Part shown: piece by piece, positions 46,288 through 57,418 of the stretch
How the letters are laid out: each line of letters begins with the position of its first letter
Position numbering within the stretch: position 1 is the stretch's first letter
Origin: Ichthyophonus hoferi
Taxonomy: Eukaryota > Opisthokonta > Ichthyosporea > Ichthyophonida > Ichthyophonidae
Assembly: GCA_002751075.1 (NCBI GenBank)
Contig: NAOQ01000020.1
Coordinates: 221,021-285,020, forward strand
DNA length: 64,000 nucleotides
Direction: 5' to 3'
Translations under genes and position numbers: made by a program
Notes under the pieces: generated by a model
Told to the model about the DNA's origin: nothing
The model's database searches: none
The model's input: the letters and a program-made list of their open reading frames with translations, nothing else

Positions 46288-49200
46288 TTAGTATAGTTTC
46301 TTTCTTTCATCTATACTAATATCGCCTGCCCCCAAGTAGGCAATCATTAGTAAACCGCCAATCACTGACAGTGTCTGGAAGAAATCATATTTTACATAAT
46401 CATATTGCCAGGAAGGGACAGCCCAGAAGTCGTTCATTATAAAATTGAAACCAAAAAGGATTACTAGCTGAAAAAGTGAGAAGAGGAAGAGGATCAAATT
46501 TTAAGTCAGAATAGAGGAATGAAAAAGGAAGTGCGTAGTGTCTTTATAGTGTGTAAATAATATCCAGATCATGGGTTATTACGTTATGCTATTCATTCCT
46601 ATCAGCCCCTTGATTCAATAAAGCCAATAGATGTCCTGCCATCTTACAATCCTCCAATTATTACTCCTTCTCTCTCAAGGTATATTACAACATATTCCCA
46701 GGTATGGGAGACCTTTAATGGGGTGTACTAAAGTCCTTGTCAATTTTGAATGGTAATAGTAAGATTATCAATATTACTTTATATGGACTATACGCATCAA
46801 GTTTGACCAAATATACATACATTAACACTTACTCGGGCAACTTATATCTAAGAACTTATTTCTTTTCATTATGCATACCAATATCATTTGCACACAAAAC
46901 CCAAATCTCTAAGTAATTACTTACCAAGAAAAAGGCAGCCAACTTGGCTTTAAATCCTACAGCTACACAAATAATCAAGGCCATATCTGCTAAGGTAACT
47001 CCCCAGCGCACGGAAGACATATCAGGGTGGACCAGTGTAAAGAACATAAGCATGAGAAGCAATCTTCCAGCCAGCTGCATATAGGATGTAGTCTGGTCCT
47101 ACAGGCATAGGTCAGGTAGGACCTATATGGGCTTCATTCACGTATATGTATATGATTTTTAAAAAATTAAAAAAACACTGTCATGCCCTCCTACTTTAAT
47201 AATACCTAAGTGGTACCACCGACAGTAATGATATAGATATGCACGTATGTTCTATGTCTTTAAATGAATCTCCTCTGTTTATATATAGGTTGTAATCATA
47301 CTTTCCCACTTTCCTCGGTGTATTATACTAAATAAAGATCTTTATAGTAAGGCACTGCATTACTTATGTTCCGCATCTACGGATCTGGCTATCCTAACAA
47401 CGATGGTATTATCATGCAAGGTGGGGGGGGGTCTATAACAATAATCCTATAGGTAAATGTATGTGTGTATATATCTATCGGTATGTTGATAAAGATATAT
47501 AATAAAAATAAGTATCAAAATTCCCAAAATGTAATACGTTTAAAAACCAATATTCTCTTCCCATTGAGACATGATTAGATATAAATCAGGAGGGCCCACA
47601 CTAAGTGGTTATACGGCTGGATCAAGAAATAGTAAATTACGTAAAACTACACCATGCATATTAATATTAATGTACCTATTGGGCATACCAAACATTACAG
47701 AAACCTAGATCTATACATTGAATTGCGTGCAGGAAATAACTGATTTTAAAAAAATATTCTTACTGTGTTGCTTAATGATGGCACTCCGGCATAGTCAGAT
47801 TTTTTATGATTACGCGAGTCAGCCAGGAGGAGGACAAGGGAGCCTACTAGAGCAAGGTTGCGGGCCATGAATTGGGGTGACCATATAAGACTGTATAAGA
47901 TGGTCTTGAATAATATAATATATATATATATAGTGTCCGTGTGTAGGTGTAAATATTGCGGGAGAGAGAGGGCAAAGAGGGCGGGCTCTAAAATTATTAT
48001 ATCATTTAAGACTAAAGCGTCTTCTCTTAATTTAAATTGTTTTTTTTTTGTAAACCTCTCTCTGGTTTATTCAAGTACCGTATATAGATAATTTAATTAT
48101 TTGCATGCTTAATACATATTACCCTAATATTGTATTATTATCTAACTTATAATTCTGTACAAGCAACTGAATGAAGCTGTTGTTAATGTTAAGATTTCAC
48201 GGCAATTTAAAAGCCCAATATTCTCATACATATAATATTAACAAGCGGTTATAGTAGAAATCTTACGAGTAAAACATATTATTTTTAAATCTACTAACAA
48301 TATGGCAAAGGGGCCTATTTTAGCATTAAAAGTATAAGATAGAAAGGGAAGTAGGAAAACAATCTATATCTAGAGCAGACAATGAATACCATAACAACTG
48401 GTAATTATCAATAACAACCAAGATCTTACCTGAAAGCCTACTACAAAAAATAAGGCAAACACGGCCTTTTGGGAATGTTTGCGGGCTAGAACTAGGGCAG
48501 CAGATGCCAGTTGAACCACACAGTTAATAATAAGAATGATTATCACCACTGGGTATGGGTACATACTTTGGAAAAAGTTTTCCTGTGTAGTAATACATAC
48601 CACCCAATCTATATTAATGGCATTGATAAAGCAATTTGTTCTATTTTCGCCTTTTCTGCCTGCTTTATTCTAACTGCATATAAAATTAAACTTGTCTACT
48701 TTTTTTTAAAAAAAAAACCACATAAATAATTTTGTTGTTCCTGATTTATCCATATATACATATTTATAGATATTTTTACTTCCTACTTTCTCTCTTTGTT
48801 TGGCATTTATATATGTGCATATGGTAAATAATTTACATCAATGAACTTATAACTGATACTCCAATGATAGCCTAATGTCTAGCCCTCCGTATAGTTATAA
48901 ATGTTACTAGATGGTGTTTTAAAAAATATCTTAATATGGAACCCGCTACTGGATTTTTAATTTTTAATTTTTGTTGTCTATATTCCCATTACTTTTCTTT
49001 TTTTTTTCTAACCAAAAACAAAAAAAAAAAAGCTTTTTCATTTTGAGCTTTCCTGAATTCTACAATATACAATAAGCAGGAGTTGTTATTTGCATAGAAA
49101 TCAATCAATGGCGCATAGTAATAGTCATGTTTTATAGTTAGTACTCGATGAGAAGGTAGTGTACACCGGAATAAATAGGAAGAAAAATACGGTTATAGAA

Positions 49201-49524
49201 AATCAAAAGCCAAGAACAAAGAGAAGTTCCGGAACATGACAAAATTTCGGGAGAATATACAGTAATGGTTTTAAGTGAAAAGAATGACTCGATAGCGGTG
49301 GAGATGTAAGGAAAAAGAAAAGTGGAAGAACATCTATTTTTGTATATTATTTGAGCAATATACTTTACCTGTTCTTGCCAATAGGTAATCATACGAACAC
49401 CATCATCAATAAAGGTGGAGACCAAAAATAGACGAGCTATGTGTGGTATAAATTTCTTGTTCGTTTTAAAGCATGCTTCTACATTATTTTCTGCCACATC
49501 CAAGATTTTCCAGGGAGATACCAT
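46288..49524 (-). CDS. SURF4: SURF4 / Erv29-type ER cargo receptor
   Basis: Multi-pass membrane protein that cycles between the ER and Golgi and loads soluble secretory cargo into COPII vesicles. Exons on the - strand, in coding order: 49524-49369, 48582-48430, 47904-47764, 47098-46925, 46467-46288. All are phase 0 and total 267 residues (human 269). Diagnostic segments, each with its human counterpart: FIPHIARLFLVSTFIDDGVRM ([21 protein letters not shown]); TILYSLIW and RNLALVGSLVLLLADSR (RNLALGGGLLLLLAESR); SYMQLAGRLLLMLMFFTL (QYMQLGGRVLLVLMFMTL); and YDFFQTLSVIGGLL. It ends ERKKLY, so Lys -4 and -3 form a KKxx COPI-retrieval signal. Length and motifs are intact throughout. It is the only - strand gene seen and converges on the TTF1-like gene. 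Confidence 0.97.
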
Positions 49525-52500
49525 TTTAAATATTATAGCAAATGATGCCTTTTGAAAAAAAAAAATGGTAATCGTTATAGTCTTAGTTAAACAAGACTAT
49601 TGTGTTTTTCTAAAGTATCAAGCGATGAAAGGGTTGTCTATCAACTAGGGTTTGTTTACATTATGGATGGGACTTTAGTGCATCTTTATTTTCATTGCAT
49701 GTTTCACATTGTTGTATGATCGATGCAACTAATCAACAATTGTAAATATAAAATTTAATGCTTATTTAATTGATGCAATTATCTTGGTTTTTTTAAAATA
49801 ATTTGAAATTTTTAAAGTTTGATTGTATTTATTGTTATTTTTTTTGTAACTAATATCATTCTTAGAGAGAGAGAGAAAAAAAAATAGGAAAAGAAAAAGA
49901 AAAAGAAAAAGAGCCATTCATAATTGTCGTTATTTTTAATGTTTTGTATTGCTGTTCTAGCCCTATTAATATGTCGCCAATAAATGTTTGAACCAACATT
50001 CCTGAGATTAGGTGTTAAAAGGCTGCTTGCTAAATTGGGCAATATATACATATGCTGTCCTATAACCAAAATAAATAAAGAGAATATGCATAAATCAATA
50101 AAGTGATTCTATTTTTCTTGTAATTAATAAATTAAAAAAACTATTGAAAATATTTATTTTCCCTTTATCTAACTTGTATAACCTTAACTTTTATCTTTAA
50201 TCAATCTCTCAACAAGTGATTGTAGGTGTCAAACGTTTTCCTATTGGGTAACTCACCAGAGGCACTGTGGACTATAGTTCTAAAGATATTGATATTAGTG
50301 TTCCAAATAAGAAATATTGATTTATTTTTAGCAGATGATGGGTTCCATATTAACAGTTCCTTGTTGGTAATGATATCTGGCACAATTATTTAATTACAGT
50401 GAGATGTTAGTATAATATTTTCTATCCAAATTTGCATATATTTATTGGGGATTCCAATCAATGCTGAGATGTCTCAAATTGATTTCATTATTTAATCACT
50501 CAAATCAGTAATAGCTTGCTGGATGAGGACGCTATTATTTTATTTAAAGAGGATAACTTACAATTACAAGAAACTATAATGGGTGATATGATAACATTTC
50601 ATGGATGGAATGCAAGTGAAAGGCTGAAAAATGGCTTGGGAAAGAATATACCAGTAAGAAAAAATATGGTATTTAACTTACATTATCAGAGTAATGTGTG
50701 TCTTCTATAATTATGCTTATGAAGCTTGATATGTCCCCAAAATAGGATTGGATAAACAGCAATATAACATTCATGATTATTGAATGTATATTGCAGGGAA
50801 ATAGTTTTACTGTAAGTCAACATATATGTCGCCCTGACTTTAGATAGAACCTTTGACTTATACTCAGTAAATGTAACACAAGTTACCAGCTCATCTTAAT
50901 AAAGTTGTTAAATTCTCTACGTTGTAATCTGAATATTCGGATTATGCTTCCTGCTCTAATGTTGAACGCTTATTACCAGTACTGGTCTCAGATCTGGAAT
51001 CCATGTTTACATCCTGAGACTCTGGGGTGGGATTCTCTCCCTCGAAATTGCTGGGGAAGGTAACTAATTGTTTCTTCCTCTCCACCCAGGGGACGGATCC
51101 CAACTTCTAGCTAGTTGACTTTTTCTTTTTGGTACAAGTCAAGGCCACTAAAGGCAAATCCACATTCTCAGAGTCTTCAGACACCTTTTGTGCTTAATAG
51201 GAAACGTAAGTTTAGTATTATTAAATAACTGAAATCAGAATCCCAACTCAGTCTGAGAATGCTGGTTATATAGTTGTGAAATCGAAAGTCAATCCAGTTG
51301 ATCATGTGTAGACCTTGTGTATCCAATAGGTACTCTTACTTATGAGTTACCTAATATTTACTATTACCCTATTGTCCAATACGTCTTCCGCTGATCCTTC
51401 TGGAATCTACTTATCCCATCACTTCTATCACCTAATTCACTGTAACTCTCAGCCACTGCTGGTTAATTCTGTTTCAGACTTAATTAATTATCATTTTGTC
51501 ATGATCAACTGCCGTTTGAATATTTTACTATAATCTTCTTAATACCTTGAGGCTAAATGCTAAATAAACGGTAAGTTATTCTTATCTCAGACATCATGAA
51601 GTATTTGTACATATACTGCAACACTCTAACACATAACACATAAAGTATTATTAATGCACATTTATGCTATTAACAATAATCTAGGAACACTATATCTAGT
51701 AATCTAATACTGACATCATGTCACCAGAATCATGCCAGATACACTAGTAAACATAGTAACTATCATAGCAGTGGGCACTGCATTTTCAACATTTATTGAA
51801 ACATCTGAAAAGACTTAGTAAAGAATTCATAAATAATCCTAGGTGTAGTCTCATCTGAACTCTTTAAAGTCTTTGTTAAAGCAAGTTTGCGTGCAAATAA
51901 AGATTATTTTCGATCAATAAAATCATATTCCTTAAAATGACTGCTTATTGATTAATCTTGCAAGATCGTCAATTCCAAATAAACACAAAGCTTGGCCGAA
52001 GTTCTAGTACAAACGGATTATGAAATGATTGGTCCAGTATTGGTTATTTGAATAGCGTTCTTAATTAGGTAAATTGATTTACCAGTACATGGAATGTTAG
52101 CACTAACGTTAACGAGCAAATTGGTTTAAAAAGCCCTTCATAGTAGAGCACAATAATATTACATCATCATCGAGACAAGAAATAATTCTGGTGTGCCTCT
52201 GTGATTTTCAATGAATTGCATTAGTTAATAAGGATTCTTCTGGTAAGTCCCATTGACATTGATGAACACAGCTATGATTGATAATCATGATAAATGGATG
52301 CTGCAGAAAGGATAAAAGGAAAGGAAACAAATAATAAGAAACACGGGATAATAACGTTTCAACTATTATAAAACAAAGCTTTGCATTTCTTATAAATATG
52401 TATACATATATACTTTATCTTAATGATTAGAAATACTTGGCCTGTATTCTATAATCATCGTATCTTTGTTGTATTGTCTAGTTCTCTACTAGCACTTGAA

Positions 52501-52659
52501 AATAAGCGCTAGTGTTCTGAAAACCTTTCTCCTACCAATAATACTGAGAATTGCTTAATCATTTTCGACTACAACAATACTCATTACATATACGCAAACT
52601 TAATACCTCTCACTGATTGCACACACTGTGCTATAAGCACTATCGTACCTAAATGAACT

Positions 52660-52755
52660 AAAGTAGGAATCCCCACTTCAGTAATAACTGAATATCATCG
52701 TAATGGATATCTAGATAGAGCCAACATATACGTTTTCTCTTACGTTGCCTTCTAT
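52660..52755 (-). repeat. Interspersed repeat family R2, reverse copy
   Basis: The reverse complement matches 63332-63425: gaaggcaacgta, cgtatatgt, ggctctatct-tagatatc, ttcagttattactgaag and attcctactttagtt. It is AT-rich and non-coding. Confidence 0.75.
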
Positions 52756-54209
52756 TACAAGTGAATCAGGGCTAAGAACCATCTCAGTTAGAAATAAGCT
52801 TATCGGATTACACATAGAATACACCCACGCACGATTTTAGCCAATGCCTAGTAGTATACGAAGTTCGGGAAACAAATATGATATATACAATTGGTTGGCA
52901 TAGATAAAACAGGTGGTTGTCCCAATGAGCAGATTAGGTAAGGATAACCAATCAACTAAGTCGCTAGGATGTTAGATCAATTTAATAGGAGGAAGAAATA
53001 TAGTAAGTAACTTATAGCTATAATAATTTCAATTACATAGTATTCTGAAAAATTAACTGGTGCTATCTATTGGTGTTAGATGATGTCAGAATCTTCACTG
53101 CTGAATGTTGATTCTGTATCAATGTCAATGGACATATAATATCCCTCTTCTACTTCACTTGATTCGGGAGTTGTAGTAATATCATAGTCCTCAAGGAAAT
53201 TTCTTTAAGTATCCTCGTCACTTGTGTCAGAGCAGACTTGGACGTGTTGCTTTTTCTTTCTTCTTACAGATCCCAAGTTATATGCTGTTTCTGTTGCGGT
53301 TTTACATTCAATCCTAATTACTGAATGAGTCGGATTTTCTTTCTCTTCTCTTAACAATCATTACTACTACTTAAACGGACATAAATAATGAACTTAACCT
53401 TTATTGTTACACTATTAAATCAGGATTTAGACTAAGTCTGTGATTACTGGTCATATAGTTGTTGGTTCAGAATATCAGTTGAACATGTGAAAAGCATTCG
53501 AGATAAATGCATTAGCGAGTGTGTACTCAACCTAACTGCTATCTAACCTGTCAGTAACATTGTGTCCAAAAATTATTCACATGATCATTCTGTGTCATTC
53601 AACATAAACATATAGCTCCATTCAAAATATATACATGTCATGGATTTAATCGTTTATTGGTATTAAATCTTATTTGAAAGACAAGACCCCTTGTGCGGCA
53701 TTTCGCACGCCACCAGACGTGATTTTTAGTCGCAAAACAGACCACAAATACGTTAACCAATGAAATATGTGCCTCATATTCAACTGGATTGGTTGCCAAA
53801 AATAATGTATTTCACTAAAATTAAAACAAGAAGTAAGTATTACTCACCTGGCTAATATATTAAAATATTAATTGTATAATTTAAATTATTATACAATAAT
53901 ATTATTTAAAAATTTATAATTAAGCCATGACCACATGTCTTATCTCTGAAGCACGCGAGGTCTTATTTTTGCAGTATATATAAGATCACAGCATCGACGA
54001 CACTATTGGTGCGATGATAAAAGTTGGAGTAAACGATCTTGGAGCAAACAGTTGGTGTTATCTATTGGTGTTATATGGCAATCCAATGAGATCTATCAAA
54101 ATTGAACCAACCAATGGTAGAGATCTTAAAGTTACAATACTAAGCCTATTTTAGTGTTATGCATGTAACAGAATGCTTAGGTGTGCTGCCAAGTACAAAT
54201 TCTAATGGT

Positions 54210-54350
54210 AAAAAATAAAAACATGTTTTAGTATATCTGTACTCTGCGTATGCAAGAGGACACGTTAAAATACCCCTTACTTATTTGTGCATTCTTTCTC
54301 TTTTAAAACGAATATAGGTCACAGGAACGCTTCTGCCTAACCAATGCCTG
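54210..54350 (+). repeat. ~140-bp repeat family R1, copy A
   Basis: Starts near acatgttttagtat and includes gtactctgcgtatgcaagag, aacgaatataggtcacagga and acgcttctgcc. It shares the whole unit with copy B, 264 bp downstream in direct orientation. Confidence 0.8.
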
Positions 54351-54473
54351 ACCAACACTATTTAAAACCACGGCAAATTGACGTTCTAAATAAGCCATTT
54401 CGGATCATGTCGTGCAATCCTGGTAATATATTGCTGAGGCATTCTGTCTAAGATAAGTCCTGTTACCTCGCTT

Positions 54474-54625
54474 AATACTAAAAACATGTCCTAGCATACG
54501 TGTACTCTGTGTATGCAAAAGGACCCATTTAAACCCCCTTTAATTTGGTATTCCCTCTTCTTCTAAACAAATATAAGTCACAAGAACGTTCCTGTCTACC
54601 TACCTATTATTCCCAACATGATAGC
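54474..54625 (+). repeat. ~140-bp repeat family R1, copy B
   Basis: Contains acatgtcctagcatacgtgt, gtatgcaaaaggac, tattccctcttcttctaaac and aagtcacaagaacgttcctg, ending near attattcccaaca. It pairs with copy C in inverted orientation, so the two enclose about 540 bp like terminal inverted repeats. Confidence 0.8.
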
Positions 54626-55161
54626 AGAGAATGCTTAAATAGTCTATCATGGACACAAAACTTGGAAATTCTATTAATTCAGCAATACGCAAATACCAAA
54701 AACATTTTACCTCAACTATACGTCTATTCACTGACCTCTACATGTGGAGGCTCAAATTTAGTACACATACACATTGTTTTCAAGTCTGAATTTGAACTAT
54801 CAGCATTTTCTGCCTCAAAATGACACCAAGGTGACGTACAAAACTACCGGGCAACAATATTTATATCACCTCGGCTGCCAGCCGTCAGAAGCCAATTGCC
54901 AAAACCAAAGCCAGAACCATAATCAGACTGAGCAAAAACATTTAACATACAATTTGGTGAACTGTCTTCCATTTTTTTACATTAGGTGACATGCCACAGT
55001 CATAGGGAATGTCAACATGAATTACCTAATTCATTTAGTGAGGTAAAAACCTACAGCTAATTAGTCTCACGTTAATGTTCTTTTCATATTTCTTTTTCAC
55101 TTTTTTTATACCTTAGGTGAAATATTCCGTCTAAGCCAAAGGGAGTGCTTAAACCGGAATA

Positions 55162-55275
55162 TTTAATGTTGGGAAGAATAAGTAGAGACAGAGCGTTCCT
55201 GTGACCTATATTCGTTTAGAATAAGAGGGAATATGGAATTAAGGGGCATTTTAGTGTGTCCCTTTGCAAAAGTCT
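55162..55275 (-). repeat. ~140-bp repeat family R1, copy C (inverted)
   Basis: On the reverse strand it reads tttgcaaagggacac, tattccctcttattctaaac, gaatataggtcacaggaacg and tcttcccaacatt, matching copies A and B. Confidence 0.8.
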
Positions 55276-56015
55276 GATCGCCACCAACGAGTGATCCATT
55301 TACTGCGTCCAAACCACCATCAGCTACATATGATGAATTTTCCGAAACCGCATCCTCTGCCTTGGATGATGACACCGTCCCCATTTCATCCACCACCTAC
55401 GATAGAAGGTGAGGACTAATTGTTCCAGGGAGAAACAATCCCACACTTTCAAGAACCGATCATCACCCATATAATTTTTACATCTTTCAAATATGAGAAG
55501 AGAGTAATTATTTATCGAGTCTTGATGCAAAGCGCATTGGTTTAGCGTAGCGACACTTAGTACGATAAATTTAATTGTTAGTCAAATACTTATTTATAGA
55601 CTATAAACCAGTTTATTAGTTTATTGGAACAGCCCGTTAATCCAAGACAGCTACTTATTCATAGCCTGTCTTCTTCATGAAAACGGACGAGTCCATAACC
55701 GTAAAGGAAGTATACAGCTAAGACTCGGGTGTTGAATCATGACCGACTGAAAAAATAAATAAAAATAAAGAACGCGTTAGGAAATGTGTTGTGTTTTGGA
55801 TTTGTTTAAATATCTATTGATGATGTTGGTTACAAAATCGTTAAACACAGATGAGTAAGCAGGTTCGAGTATGGCTCAAGATAATAAGTAGATCAATAAT
55901 TGTACAAGATATTAGGTAGTTATATAGTGATTTGATTTAATTGCATAGTATCTTTCAGCCCGATAGATTGTCGACCAGCTCCAGCACGTGCAAATGCGGA
56001 GAACATAGGATATTG

Positions 56016-56110
56016 ATAAATTTAGTATTCCCTTTCTCTAAACGAATATGAGTTACAGGAACATTCCTGCCTCTACTTATTATTCTGAACAATATTTAAT
56101 GTTTAATACC
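56016..56110 (+). repeat. ~140-bp repeat family R1, copy D (partial)
   Basis: Carries tattccctttctctaaacga, atgagttacaggaacattcc and tacttattattctgaacaat. It lacks the left part of the unit present in copies A and B, and lies directly before a coding-like stretch at 56110. Confidence 0.75.
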
Positions 56111-56490
56111 CGTGATGTCCGGTAAGTCATCTTCTAACGAGAACTGTACAAAACGTAAATTCGTTCTAATTCCCATCACCGCCGTCCGGTCAGCGAGAAA
56201 AGACTATAAGGTTAAGGTAGACTTCCTAGTGATTTAGAATAAACAACCGAGGAGTAAGTTCCCTTTGAATCTCTCGGGCGATTTCAACTTATCCAATTCT
56301 ACCTCTACGGATATTCTATGGTCAGCGGCAAATTTGGAGGAGCAAAGATTACCCGACTTTGCAGCTGACTGCGCACATACCGCGGAGCACACGGATATAT
56401 CGGATATATATCCTATCTACCCGGGAGACCAATGGATTGGTTCTCCAAAAAAGAAGAAGAGCATTACATCCAGCCATAGCACCTCTCACT
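56110..56490 (+). pseudogene. Decayed coding-like stretch of unknown family
   Basis: Coding-like composition with a start-like MSGKSSSNENCTKRKF and, further on, a segment with many Asp/Ser followed by PKKKKS. It sits directly after repeat copy D and looks like debris of an element-encoded protein. No domain is recognised, and it is clearly not a whole gene. Confidence 0.3.
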
Positions 56491-57069
56491 GATTGTGTAC
56501 GCTTTTTAGCACAAGCACGCCTAAGCGTGTTAAGGCAGGAGTCTCTGGAATAGAATCGACATTGAAATGTTGAATTAAGTTAAATCGACATTTTTCATAT
56601 GGACATAACCCTGTATGACTTAATTGCAAATCCTTAGTATATAACCACTGAAATCTATCTTGGAATGTAGTCCTTTTCAAATGATTGGCCCCAGAATAAT
56701 AGGTTCGTTGTCAAATTAGGATCCAATTCCATATCTTGAGCTCTGGTCAAGCCATCCGAACTCTCGGAAGTTACCGGTAATAATTGAAAGTTATTAAAAT
56801 TACAGTGACTTACTGCTGAACTAATAATTAGCGGCTTAAATGAGAATATGCAAACCTGCTAATTGAACTGAACCCAGCCATAGCTTTAGAGGTGCATACC
56901 AGTCATATACTTAGCAGACACAAAGATATACCAGTTCTACATGACATCAAAATAGTAGAATAAAATAACAGCAAATTTAAGGTTGCTTCCCTTAGGATGA
57001 AGTGAGACGAGCTAAGGCTTTCTGAAATCCAAACTGAACAAATTAGACGATGATGTTGTCCAATCTAGG

Positions 57070-57368
57070 GTAATCTGGCAGCCAGCGGATCACTGGGTAG
57101 TATATATACATTCCCTCTGCAGAATCTTAAAATAGACCAATTATCTGGCCTTAATAAAAAAGGAGGCAATCATTTGTCCTCGATTGGATCAACTGCTGAT
57201 TGGAACAAACTGTCAATCTTACAGCTTTTCGTATTCGCTACAACACTTGGGGTGTTTCCTATTTCGTTTACTTATAGGGGGAGGGCTAAGGTCTTTAGGA
57301 AAGCAAAAGTAGGATATCAATTCACTGCGAAGGAGGAGCCTTTACAGAAGAGGATATTTACTCGCTGA
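57070..57368 (+). other. Open stretch of about 100 codons, unknown
   Basis: An uninterrupted frame ending TGA at 57366-57368. It contains LSILQLFVFATTLGVF (membrane-like) and a basic C-terminal part (YRGRAKVFRKAKVGYQ). It has no ATG, is 51 bp upstream of the HMG-WWE copy 2 start codon, and matches nothing I know. It could be element debris or chance. Confidence 0.25.
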
Positions 57369-57418
57369 ATAAATAAAATTTATAAACAAATTTCATAAAG
57401 AGAAGGTGCACGTTCACA

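Larger units (their letters stand above)
49525..57418. other. 7.9-kb repeat-bearing intergenic region
   Basis: No host gene is recognised. It includes coding-like decayed stretches at 50201-50710, about 50930-51200 (-), 53075-53290 (-), 56110-56490 (+) and 57070-57368 (+), plus four copies of a ~140 bp repeat between 54210 and 56110. There is also an R2 repeat copy on the - strand at about 52660-52755, and a partial inverted repeat at about 53682-53967 with a gtgcg-cgcac hairpin at its left end. This looks like an accumulation of old mobile-element debris upstream of the second HMG-WWE gene; the families could not be identified. Confidence 0.5.

Noticed and set aside
49812-50069. Open frame on - strand with a poly-Phe run
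   Set aside because: Driven by an A-rich simple repeat (gaaaaagaaaaag) on the + strand; no domain and no splice support.
55862-55876. ggttcgagtatgg, resembling a tRNA B box
   Set aside because: No matching A box, acceptor stem or cloverleaf could be drawn around it.
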